Origin: Eledone cirrhosa
Lineage: Eukaryota > Mollusca > Cephalopoda > Octopoda > Eledonidae
Length of the DNA: 64,000 nt
Assembly: GCA_964016885.1 (NCBI GenBank)
Contig: OZ024741.1
Coordinates: 410,225,464 to 410,289,463 of the forward strand
Direction of reading: 5' to 3'
Below the pieces are notes generated by a model. That model had not been told where the DNA came from and made no database searches. It saw nothing but the letters and a program-made list of their open reading frames with translations. How positions within the stretch are numbered: position 1 is the first letter of the stretch; each line of letters starts with the position of its first letter. The position numbers were made by a program, and so were the translations under genes. This document shows positions 31,785 to 44,071 of the stretch, piece by piece.

Positions 31785-32090
31785 AGCATATAAACGATAT
31801 GCCCCCCCCCCCACCGCAAGGTGGTCGTGGAGGTGCCACGGCAAAAAAGCACCCAGCCCACACTGTAAAGTGGACGTGTAGGTGCCACGAAAAAGCACCC
31901 AGCACTCACTGTAAATGAGGTTGGTGTTAGGAAGGGCATCCAGCTGTAGAAATCAAGCCAGATCAGTTCCTGTATGAGCTAGGCATGGTCAGCCGACCAG
32001 ACACTGCCCACAACAGGACAACCCGTCTAACCCATGCTAGCGTGGAAGAACGGACGTAAAACGGTGATGATGATGATGATGATGATGATA
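31785..32090 (+). other. LINE 3' UTR with (GAT)n tail
   Basis: Starts with a C-rich run (about 31802-31812). Two ~48-bp modules follow, each with 'gtgccacg' and 'aaaaagcacccag'. Then comes the conserved block 'ggttggtgttaggaagggca' to 'aacccatgctagcgtggaag', 'cggacgtaaaacg' and (GAT)n. Truncated copies of this UTR are found at 2381, 27465 and, diverged, at 4285 and 22480. Confidence 0.9.
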
Positions 32091-32230
32091 TATATGTGGG
32101 TGTGTGTGCATGCATGTGTGTGTATATTTATATATTAACATATATACACACACACACTTATATATACATATATCAAAATTACAATCATCATAGTCATTTT
32201 ACATTATTTCCCTGCTGGACAGGTTTTCAT
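32091..32230. other. GT/TA-rich simple sequence
   Basis: Short (TG)n and (TA)n runs, then AT-rich DNA up to the first monomer of the 49-bp satellite. No gene. Confidence 0.7.
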
Positions 32231-34753
32231 AGACACTGTCTATGTTGTTTAACCCTTCCATTACTATATTTCTAATGTAAGACACTGTCTATGTTGTTTA
32301 ACCCTTTTACTAACATATTTCTAATGAAAGACACTGTCTATGTTGTTTAACCCTTTCACTACCATCTTTAACACTTTCATTACCATATTTCTGATGAAAG
32401 ACACTGTTTATGTCATTAACCCTTTCATTACCAGATTTCTAATCTAAGAGACTGTCTATGTTGTTTAACCCTTTCATTACCATATTTCTAATGTAAGACA
32501 CTGTCTATGTTGTTTAACCCTTTCATTACCATATTTCTAATGTAAGACACTGTCTATGTTGTTTAACCCTTTCATTACCATATTTCTAATGTAAGACACT
32601 GTCTATGTTGTTTAACCCTTCCATTACCATATTTCTATGAAAGACACTGTCTATGTTGTTTAACCCTTTCATTACCATCTTTCTAATGTAAGAGACTGTC
32701 TATGTTGTTTAGCCCTTTCACTACCATATTTGTAATGAAAGACACTGTCTATGTCTTTAACCCTTTCATTACCATATTTCTAATGTAAGACACTGTCTAT
32801 GTTGTTTAACCCTTCCATTACCATATTTCTATGAAAGACACTGTCTATGTTGTTTAACCCTTTCATTACCATCTTTCTAATGTAAGAGACTGTCTATGTT
32901 GTTTAGCCCTTTCACTACCATATTTGTAATGAAAGACACTGTCTATGTCTTTAACCCTTTCATTACCATATTTCTAATGTAAGACACTGTCTATGTTGTT
33001 TAATCCTTTCATTACCATATTTCTAATGAAAGACACTGTCTATATTTCTTAACCCTTCCATTACCATATTTCTAATGTAAGACACTGTCTATGTTGTTTA
33101 ATCTTTTCATTACCATATTTCTAATGTAAGAGACTGTCTATGTTGCTTAACCCTTTCGCTACCATATTTCTAATGTAAGACACTGTCTATGTTGTTTAAC
33201 CCTTTCATTACCATATTTCTAATGGAAGACACTGTCTATGTTGTTTAACACTTTCATTACCATATTTCTAATTTAAGACACTGTTTATGTTGTTTAACCC
33301 TTTCATTACCATATTTCTAATGTAAGACACTGTCTATGTTGTTTAATCTTTTCATTACCATATTTCTAATGAAAGACACTAACTATGTCTTTAACACTTT
33401 CACTAGCATATTTCTAATGAAAGACACTGTCTATGTTTCTTAACCCTTTTTGCCATATTTCTAATGTAAGACATTGTCTATGTTGTTTAACCCTTTCATT
33501 ACCATATTTCTAATGTAAGAGACTGTGTATGTTGGTTAATCCTTCCATTACCATATTTCTAATGAAAGAAACTGTCTATGTCTTTAACCCTTTCATTACC
33601 ATATTTCTTATGTAAGACACTGTCTATGTTGTTTTACCCTTTCATTACCATATTTCTAATGTAAACACTGTGTATGTTGTTTAACCATTTCATTACCATA
33701 TTTCTAATGTAAGACACTGTCTATGTTGTTTAACCCTTTCATTACCATATTTCTAATGTAAGACACTGTCTATGTTGTTTTACCCTTTCATTACCATATT
33801 TCTAATGAAAGACACTGTCTATGTTGTTTTACCCTTTCACTACCATATTTGTAATGTAAGACACTGTCTATGTTGTTTAACCCTTTCATTACCATATTTC
33901 TAATGTAAGACACTGTCTATGTTGTTTAACCCTTTCATTACCATATTTCTAATGTAAGACACTGTCTATGTTGTTTAACCCTTTCATTACCATATTTCTA
34001 ATGAAAGACACTGTCTATGTTGTTTAACCCTTTCATTACCATATTTCTAATGTAAGACACTGTCTATGTTGTTTAACCCTTTCATTACCATATTTCTAAT
34101 GTAAGAGACTGTCTATGTTTGTTAACCCTTTCATTACCATATTTATAATGAAAGACCCTGTCTATGTTGTTTAACCCTTTCATTACCATATTTCTAATGA
34201 AAGACCCTGTCTATGTTGTTTAACCCTTTCATTACCATATTTCTAATGAAAGACACTGTCTATGTTGTTTAACCCTTTCATTACCATATTTCTAATGTTA
34301 GACACTGTCTATATTGTTTAACCCTTTCATTACCATATTTCTAATGAAAGACCCTGTCTATGTTGTTTAACCCTTTCATTACTATATTTCTAATGTAAGA
34401 CACTATCTATGTTGTTTAACCCTTTCATTACCATATTTCTAATGTAAGACACTGTCTATGTTGTTTAAACATTTCATTACCATATTTCTAATGTAAGACA
34501 CTGTCTACGTTGTTTAACCCTTTCATTACCTTATTTATAATGTAAGACACTGTCTATGTTGTTTAACCTTTTCACTACCATCTTTAACACTTTCATTACC
34601 ATATTTCTTATGTAAGACACTGTCGATGTTGTTTAACCCTTTCATTACCATATTTCTAATGTAAGACACTGTCTATATTGTTTAACCCTTTCATTACCAT
34701 ATTTCTAATGTAAGACACTGTCTATGTTGTTTAACCCTTTCACTACCATATTT
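32231..34753. repeat. 49-bp satellite array (left block), about 51 units
   Basis: Monomers contain 'ttctaatgtaagacactgtc', 'tatgttgtttaaccctttc' and 'attaccatat' at a 49-bp spacing, with frequent variants (gtaag/gaaag, cactg/gactg, ttcatt/tccatt). The block starts near 32231 and stops mid-monomer at 'taccatattt' where a LINE was inserted. Confidence 0.97.
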
Positions 34754-34754
34754 A

Positions 34755-37022
34755 AAAATATGGAAGCTAAAGGACCCCACAGCCAAAAATAAATTTCAAA
34801 ACATATTACTTGATGCTTTCGACAGTAAGGAAGAACATTTAGAGTCAGACAATATAGAGGGACAGTGGGAATTTCTGAAAGCAAACCTGCTGTTGGCGAC
34901 AGACGAAGTCTGTGGCTGGAGCAGGCCTGTAGGCAGGAGGAGAGTAACATGGTGGTGGAACAGTAAGGTGGAGGGGTCAATTAAGGCCAAAAAGCAGGCT
35001 TGGAAAGTATGGCGGGATGGGGGAAGTAGAGTAGACTATCAAGTGGCCAGGAGGGAAGCTAGGAGAGAAGTGTACTAAGCAAGAAGGGAAGCTGAGGAAA
35101 GAAACTTCAAGCATGTCCTACAACGTGATGACCAAAAACGTGAGGTGTTCAGGATTGCTAGGCAATGCGTCAAGGAAAACCGTGATATTGTCGGGGAGAA
35201 GTGTGTACTTAACGATGATGGCATACTTGCCATCACCGACACTGATAAGAAGGTAGCTTGGAAGTGTCACTATGAAAGGCTACTAAATGAGGAGAATAAA
35301 TGGGAGAAAGACAGTCTCCCCCATATCGACCCAATAGAGGGACCAGCAGTGTTAGTCGAGGGGAGTATAATAAGTAAGGCAATCAAGGATATGAAGACAG
35401 GTAAGGCGGCTGGGCCTTCGGAAATAGTTGCTGAGATGCTGAAGGCATCTGGCACGGTGGGACACACCATGGTCACTCGCATAGTTAACCATGTCGTACA
35501 GAATGGGGTTGTTCCGAAGGACTGGCATAGCAGCATCATCGTTAACTGTTATAAGGGTAAAGGAGACGCCCTAGATAGGAGTAACTATAGAGGCATTAAA
35601 TTAATCGACCAGGTCATGAAGGTCACGGAAAAAGTAATAGCGCAACTAATCAGAGAGAGAATTGACCTAGATGAAATGCAGTTCGGGTTTGTGTCAGGCA
35701 AAAGTACCACAGACGCTCTTTTCATAGTACGACAACTACAGGAGAAGTTCCTAGCTAAAGGTAAACCCCTCTACTTAGCTTTTGTCGACTTGGAGAAAGC
35801 CTTCGACAGAGTCCCCCGGTCCATTATCTGGTGGGCTCTTAGAAAACTAGGCGTTGACGAATGGCTTGTGAGGGCTATACAAGCCATGTATAAAGAAACA
35901 GTCAGCAAGGTTAGAATTAACAACGAATATAGTGAAGAGTTTAGCGTAAAAGTTGGCGTCCATCAGGGCTCTGTTCTCAGCCCCCTACTATTTATTATTG
36001 CCCTTCAGACTATAACAGAGGAGTTCAAGACAGGCTGCCCATGGGAACTCCTATACGCAGACGACCTGACACTCATAGCGGAATCAATGGCCGAGCTAGA
36101 GAAGAAATTCCAAACATGGAAGCACGGCCTAGAGTCAAAAGGACTTAAAATTAACCTGGCTAAGACCAAAGTTCTAGTTTGTAGGAAAGAAAACAAGGCG
36201 GCGGTCCCTTCTGGGAAATGGCCGTGCTCGGTGTGTAGGAAAGGCGTAGGTAGAAACTCCATTTTATGTCCTAAATGCAAAGTATGGGTGCATAAAAGAT
36301 GTAGTGGGATCACAGGTAAGCTAACTAAGAACATAGATTTTACATGTGGCCGGTGTTCTGGTGCAATAAGTAGCAGCAAGTGCCCACAAAATACTAGCTC
36401 TTTCAATTGCGCAGAGGGTTCTATAGAAATAGTGGACAGCTTCTGTTACCTGGGCGATAAAATCAGCAGTGGGGGAGGGTGCTCTGAAAGTACTGTAGCT
36501 AGAGTCAGAACTGGTTGGAAAAAGTTCAGAGAGCTTATACCACTATTAGCTGCTAAAGGGTTCTCCCTAAAAATGAAAGGCAGGTTGTACGATGCCTGCA
36601 TACGAACAGCAATGCTGCATGGCAGTGACACCTGGGCATTGTGTGCAGAGGATATACGCAGACTAGAGAGGAACGAAGCTTGCATGCTCCGCTGGATGTG
36701 TAACAGTAATATACGTGAACGGCAAAGCATAAACGAACTAAGGAAAAAATTAGAGATAAGAGGGATCAGATGTTGTTTACTCGAGAGAAGGCTACGTTGG
36801 TATGGTCACGTGATGCGCATGAAAGTCGATAGCTGTATAACAAAGTGCAGGGCAATAAAGATAGACGGTAGCCACGGAATAGGCAGACCTAGAAAAACCT
36901 GGGACGAGCTGATAAACTCCGACCTCACACACTTACACCTCTCCAAGACAATGTCACTGGACCGAGACCTTTGGCGGTACTCAGTAACAGAGAAGACCCG
37001 CCTTGCCAGTAGGCATCTCTAA
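34755..37022 (+). pseudogene. LINE RT polyprotein, 5'-truncated, one premature stop
   Basis: The frame reads from 34755 (K-I-W-K-L-K) to a natural stop at 37022, about 755 sense codons, with a single in-frame TAA at 35076-35078. The other LINE has TTA (Leu) there, so one base change broke the frame. All RT motifs after it are intact: 'FVDLEKAFDRV' (35781 on), 'HQGSVLSPLL' (about 35964) and YADD (36054-36065). The C4HC3 finger is preserved (about 36222-36353: 'CSVCRKGVGRNSILCPKC', 'WVHKRCSG', 'FTCGRC'), as is the C-terminal 'RRLRWYGHVMRM'. The endonuclease is absent through 5' truncation, so this copy cannot transpose by itself. The sequence clearly differs from the 29-32 kb copy, so they are separate family members and not a recent duplicate pair. 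Confidence 0.9.
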
Positions 37023-37388
37023 CAAAATACACCCCGTCCCACCACCACCACCCCCACCCCATCCACACCACCCCGTTCTATGTAAAGTAATGTTGGTGCC
37101 ACACCATCCAGGCCGAAACAAATGAGATCGTGTAGGTGTCACGACAAAAAAACACACAGTCCACGCTGTAATGTGGCCGTGTAGGCAACACGGTAAAAAC
37201 CTCCCAGACCCACACTGTAAATGTGGTTGGTGTTAGGAAGGGCATCCAACTGTAGAAAACCTGCCAGACAGTCCTATGCGAGCAAGACAATCACTCTTGC
37301 CTCAAGTGGGACTACCCCCGTCCAAACCCATGCAAGCGTGGAACACGGACGTTAAACGTTGATGATGATGATGATGATGATGATGATT
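37023..37388 (+). other. LINE 3' UTR with (GAT)n tail
   Basis: C-rich start ('caccaccaccacccccaccc'), then 'gagatcgtgtaggtgtcacg', 'cagtccacgctgtaatgtgg', 'ggttggtgttaggaagggca' and 'ggacgttaaacg', followed by (GAT)n. It has the same architecture as 31785-32090 plus an extra module shared with the copy at 27465-27735. Confidence 0.9.
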
Positions 37389-40300
37389 TCTAATGTAAGA
37401 CACTGTCTATGTTGTTTAATCCTTTCATTACCATATTTCTAATGTAAGACACTGTCTATGTTGTTTAACCCTTTCATTACCATATTTCTAATGTAAGACA
37501 CTGTCTATGTTGTTTAACCCTTTCATTACCATATTTCTAATGTAAGACACTGTCTATGTTGTTTAACCCTTTCATTACCATATTTCTAATGTAAGACACT
37601 GTCTATGTTGTTTAACCCTTTCATTACCATATTTCTCATGTAAGACACTGTCTATGTTGTTTAACCATTTCATTATCATATTACTAATGTAAGACACTGT
37701 CTATGTTGTTTAACCCTTTCATTATCATATTTCTAATGTAAGACACTGTCTATGTTGTTTAACTCTTTAATTACCATATTTCTAATGAAAGACACTGTCT
37801 ATGTTGTTTAACCCTTTCATTACCATATTTCTCATGTAAGACACTGTCTATGTTGTTTAACCATTTCATTATCATATTACTAATGTAAGACACTGTCTAT
37901 GTTGTTTAACCCTTTCATTATCATATTTCTAATGTAAGACACTGTCTATGTTGTTTAACTCTTTAATTACCATATTTCTAATGAAAGACACTGTCTATGT
38001 TGTTTAACCCTTTCATTACCATATTTCTCATGTAAGACACTGTCTATGTTGTTTAACCATTTCATTATCATATTACTAATGTAAGACACTGTCTATGTTG
38101 TTTAACCATTTCATTATCATATTACTAATGTAAGACACTGTCTATGTTGTTTAACCCTTTCATTATCATATTTCTAATGTAAGACACTGTCTATGTTGTT
38201 TAACTCTTTAATTACCATATTTCTAATGAAAGACACTGTCTATGTTGTTTAACCCTTTCATTACCATATTTCTCATGTAAGACACTGTCTATGTTGTTTA
38301 ACCATTTCATTATCATATTACTAATGTAAGACACTGTCTATGTTGTTTAACCCTTTCATTACCATATTTCTCATGTAAGACACTGTCTATGTTGTTTAAC
38401 CATTTCATTATCATATTTCTAATGTAAGACACTGTCTATGTTGTTTAACTCTTTAATTACCATATTTCTAATGAAAGACACTGTCTATGTTGTTTAACCC
38501 TTTTACTACCATATTTCTAATGAAAGACACTGTCTATGTCTTTAACCCTTTCATTACCATATTTCTTATGTAAGACACTGTCTATGTTGTTTAACCTTTT
38601 TATTACCTTATTTATAACGTAAGACACTGTCTATATTGTTTAACCTTTTTATTACCTTATTTCTTATGTAAGACACTGTCTATGTTGTTTAACCCTTTCA
38701 TTACCATATTTCTAATATGAGACACTGTCTATGTTGTTTAATCCGTTCATTACCATATTTCTCATGTAAGACACTGTCTATGTTGTTTAACCCTTCCATT
38801 ACCATATTTCTAATTTAAGACACTGTTTATGTTGTTTAACCCTTTCATTACCATATTTCTAATCAAAGACACTAACTATGTCTTTAACACTTTCACTACC
38901 ATATTTCTAATGAAAGACACTGTCTATGTTTCTTAACCCTTTTTGCCATAATTCTAATGTAAGACATTGTCTATGTTGTTTAACCCTTCATTACCATATT
39001 TCTAATGTAAGACACTGTCTATGTTGTTTAACCCTTTCATTACCATATTTCTCATGTAAGACACTGTCTACGTTGTTTAACCCTTTCATTACCTTATTTA
39101 TAATGTAAGACACTGTCTATGTTGTTTAAACATTTCATTACCATATTTCTAATGTAAGACACCGTCTACGTTGTTTAAAACTTTCATTACCATATTTCTA
39201 ATGTAAGAGACTGTCTATGTTGTTTAACCCTTTCATTACCATATTTCTAATGTAAGAGACTGTCTATGTTGTTTAACCCTTTCACTACCATATTTCTAAT
39301 GTAAGACACTGTCTATGTTGTTTAACCCTTTCACTACCATATTTCTAATGTAAGACACTGTCTATGTTGTGTAATCCTTTCATTACCATATTTCTAATGT
39401 AAGACACTGTCTATGTTGTTTAACCCTTTCATTACCATATTTCTAATGTAAGACACTGTCTATATTGTTTAACCCTTTCATTACCATATTTCTAATGTAA
39501 GACACTGTCTATGTTGTTTAACCCTTTCATTACCATATTTCTAATGTAAGACACTGTCTATATTGTTTAACCCTTTCATTACCATATTTCTAATGTAAGA
39601 CACTGTCTATGTTGTTTAACCCTTTCACTACCATATTTCTAATGTAAGACACTGTCTATGTTGTTTAACCCTTTCACTACCATATTTCTAATGTAAGACA
39701 CTGTCGACGTTGTTTAATCCTTTCATTACCATATTTCTAATGAAAGACACTGTCTTTGTTGTTTAACCCATTCATTACCATATTTCTAATGAAAGACACT
39801 GTCTATGTTGTTTAAACCCTTTCATTACCATATTTCTAAAGAAATACACTGTCTAAGTTGTTTAATCCTTTCATTACCATATTTCTATGAAAGACACTGT
39901 CTATGTTGTTTAACCCTTTCATTACCATATTTCTAATGTAAGACACTGTCTATGTTGTTTAACCCTTTCATTACCATATTTCTCATGTAAGACACTGTCT
40001 ATGTTGTTTAACCCTTTCATTATCATATTTTTCATGTAAGACACTCTCTATGTTGTTTAACCTTTCATTATCATATTACTAATGTAAGAGACTGTCTATG
40101 TTGTTTAACCCTTCCATTACCATATTTCTAATGAAAGACACTGTCTATGTTGTTTAACCCTTTCATTACCATATTTCTAATGTAAGACACTGTCTATGTT
40201 GTTTAAACCTTTCACTACCTTATTTATAATGAAAGACACTGTCTATGTTGTTTTACCCTTTCATTACCATGTTTCTAATGTAAGACACTGTCTATGTTGT

Positions 40301-43300
40301 TTTACCCTTTCATTACCATATTTCTAATCTAAGACACTGTCTATGTTGTTTAACCCTTTCATTACCATATTTCTAATGTAAGACACTGTCTATGTTGTTT
40401 TACCCTTTCATTACCATATTTCTAATGTAAGACACTGTCTATGTTGTTTTACCCTTTCATTACCATATTTCTAATGTAAGACACTGTCTATGTTGTTTAA
40501 CCCTTTCACTGCCATATTTCTAATGTAAGACACTGTCTATGTTGTTTAACCCTTTTATTACCATATTTCTAATGTAAGACACTGTCTTTGTTGTTTAACC
40601 CATTCATTACCATATTTCTAATGAAAGACACTGTCTTTGTTGTTTAACCCATTCATTACCATATTTCTAATGAAAGACACTGTCTATGTTGTTTAACCCT
40701 TTCATTACCATATTTCTAATGAAAGACACTGTCTATGTTGTTTAATCCTTTCATTACCATATTACTATGAAAGACACTGTCTATGTTGTTTAACCTTTTC
40801 ATTACCATATTTCTAATGTAAGACACTGTCTATGTTGTTTTACCCTTTCATTACCATATTTCTAATGTAAGACACTGTCTATGTTGTTTAACCCTTTCAT
40901 TACCATATTTCTAATGTAAGACACTGTCTATGTTGTTTTACCCTTTCATTACCCTATTTCTAATGTAAGACACTGTCTATGTTGTTTTACCCTTTCATTA
41001 CCATATTTCTAATGTAAGACACTGTCTATGTTGTTTAACCCTTTCACTACCATATTTCTAATGTAAGACACTGTCTATGTTGTTTAACCCTTTCATTACC
41101 ATATTTCTAATGTAAGACACTGTTTATATTGTTTAACCCTTTCATTACCATATTTCTAATGTGAGACCCTGTCTATGTTGTTTAACTCTTTCATTACCAT
41201 ATTTCTAATGTAAGAGACTGTCTATGTTGTTTAACCATTTCACTACCCTATTTCTAATGTAAGACACTGTCTATGTTGTTTAAGCCTTTCATTACCATAT
41301 TTCTAATGAAAGACACTGTCTATGTTGTTTAGCCCTTTCATTACCATATTTCTAATGAAAGACACTGTCTATGTTGTTTAACCCTTTCATTACCATATTT
41401 TCTATGTAAACACTGTCTATGTTGTTTAACCCTTTCATTACCAAATTTCTAATGTAAGAGACTGTCTATGTTGTTTAACCCTTTCATTACCATATTTCTA
41501 ATGTAAGAGACTGTCTATGTTGTTTAACCCTTTCATTACCATAATTCTAATGAAAGTCAGTGTCTATGTCTTTAACCCTTCCATTACCATACTTCTAATG
41601 TAAGACACTGTCTATGTTGTTTAACCCTTCCATTACCATATTTCTAATGTAAGAGACTGTCTATGTTGTTTAACCCTTTCATTACCATATTTGTAATGTA
41701 AGAGACGATCTATGTTGTTTAACCCTTTCATTGCCATATTTCTAATGTAAGACACTGTCTATGTTGTTTAACCCTTTCATTGCGATATTTCTAATGTAAG
41801 ACACTCTCTATGTTGTTTAACGCTTTCATTACCTTATTTATAATGTAAGACACTGTCTATGTTGTTTAACCCTTCCATTATCATATTTCTAATGTAAGTC
41901 ACTGTCTATGTTGTTTAATCCTTTCATTACCATATTTCTAATGTAAGACACTGTTTATATTGTTTAACCCTTTCATTACCATATTTCTAATGTGAGACCC
42001 TGTCTATGTTGTTTAACTCTTTCATTACCATATTTCTAATGTAAGACACTGTCTATGTTGTTTAATTCTTTCATTACCATATTTCTAATGTAAGACACTG
42101 TCTATGTTGTTTAACCCTTTCATTGCCATATTTCTAATGTAAGACACTGTCTATGTTGTATAACCCTTTCATTACCATATTTCTAATGTGAGACCCTGTC
42201 TATGTTGTTTAACTCTTTCATTACCATATTTCTAATGTAAGACACTGTCTATGTTGTTTAACTCTTTCATTAACATATTTCTAATGTAATACACTGTCTA
42301 TGTAGTTTAACCCTTTTACTACCATATTTCTAATGAAAGACACTGTCTATGTAGTTTAACCCTTTCACTACCATATTTCTAATGTAAGACACTGCTATGT
42401 TGTTTAACCCTTTCATTACCATATTTCTAATGTAAGACACTGTCTATGTTGTTTAACCCTTTCATTGCCATATTTCTAATGTAAGACACTGTCTATGTTG
42501 TATAACCCTTTCACTACAATATTTTTAATATAAGACCCTGTCTATGTTATTTAACCCTTTCATTACCATATTTCTAATGTAAGACACTGTCTATGTTGTA
42601 TAATACTTTCACTACCATATTTCTAATGTAAGACCCTGTCTATGTTGTTTAACGCTTCCATTACAATATTTCTTATGTAAGACACTGTCAATGTTGTTTA
42701 ACCCTTTCACTACAATATTTCTAATGTTAGACACTGTCTATGTTGTTTAAACCTTTCACTACAATATTTCTAATGCAAGAAACTGTCTATGTTGTTTAAC
42801 CCTTCCATTACCATATTTCTTATGTAAGACACTGTCTAAGTTGTTTAACCCTTTCATTACCATATTTTTAAAGAAAGACACTGTCTATGTTGTTTAACCC
42901 TTTCATTACCATATTTCTAACGTAAACACTCTCTATTTTGTTTAACCCTTTCAATACCATATTTCTAATGTAAGAGACTGTCTATGTTGTTTAACCCTTT
43001 CATTACCATATTTCTAATGTAAGAAACTGTCTATGTTTTTTAACCCTTTCATTACCATATTTCTTATGTAAGACACTGTCTATGTTGTTTAACCCTTCCA
43101 TTACCATATTTATAATGTAAGAGACTGTCTATGTTGTTTAACCCTTTCATTACCATATTTCTAATGTAAGACACTGTCTATGTTGTTTAACCCTTCCATT
43201 ACCATATTTGTAATGTAAGAGACGGTCTATTTTGTTTAACCCTTTCATTGCCATATTTCTAATGTAAGACACTGTCTATGTTGTTTAACCCTTTCATTGC

Positions 43301-44071
43301 GATATTTCTAATGTAAGACACTCTCTATGTTGTTTAACCCTTTCATTACCTTATTTATAATGTAAGACACTGTGTATGTTGTTTAACCCTTCCATTACCA
43401 TATTTCTAATGTAAGACACTGTTTATATTGTTTAACCCTTTCATTACCATATTTCTAATGTGAGACCCTGTCTATGTTGTTTAACTCTTTCATTACCATA
43501 TTTCTAATGTAAGAGACTGTCTACGTTGTTTAACCATTTCACTACCCTATTTCTAATGTAAGACACTGTCTATGTTGTTTAAGCCTTTCATTACCATATT
43601 TCTAATGAAAGACACTGTCTATGTTGTTTAGCCCTTTCATTACCATATTTCTAAAGAAAGACACTGTCTATGTTGTTTAACCCTTTAATTACCATATTTC
43701 TAACGTAAACACTCTCTATTTTGTTTAACCCTTTCAATACCATATTTCTAATGTAAGAGACTGTCTATGTTGTTTAACCCTTTCATTACCATATTTCTAA
43801 TGTAAGAAACTGTCTATGTTTTTTAACCCTTTCATTACCATATTTCTTATGTAAGACACTGTCTATGTTGTTTAACCCTTCCATTACCATATTTCTAATG
43901 TAAGACTCTGTCTATGTTGTTTAACCCTTTCATTACCATATTTCTAATGTAAGACACTGTCTATGTTGTTTAACCCTTCCATTACCATATTTCTTATGTA
44001 AGACACTGTCTATGTTGTTTAACCCTTCCATTACCATATTTCTAATGTAAGACACTGTCTATGTTGTTTAA

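Larger units (their letters stand above)
28720..32090 (+). mobile_element. LINE (RTE-like, APE-type endonuclease) with inverted 5' part
   Basis: A nearly full-length non-LTR retrotransposon. The endonuclease N-terminal half lies on the minus strand (29210 to 28720), and everything after it is on the plus strand (29238 to 32090). The last endonuclease codon of the inverted part and the first codon of the sense part meet at the same ACA triplet. The pieces therefore tile the ORF, the signature of twin-primed (5'-inverted) integration. The 3' UTR (31785-32090) ends in (GAT)n followed by (TA). (TA)n lies on both sides, so any target duplication is masked. Assignment to the RTE/RTEX neighbourhood rests on the remembered layout (APE, RT, finger, C-terminal domain, simple-repeat tail) and is tentative. 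Confidence 0.88.
34754..37388 (+). mobile_element. 5'-truncated LINE of the same family, inserted in the satellite
   Basis: The element begins within the ORF at the position matching Lys104 of the 29-32 kb LINE ORF and ends with the family's 3' UTR and (GAT)n tail (about 37363-37388). Satellite sequence stops mid-monomer on the left (taccatattt) and resumes on the right (atttctaatg). The shared attt (34750-34753 and 37386-37389) is a likely short target duplication, and the monomer is otherwise continuous across the insertion. This copy has no 5' inversion. Confidence 0.9.
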
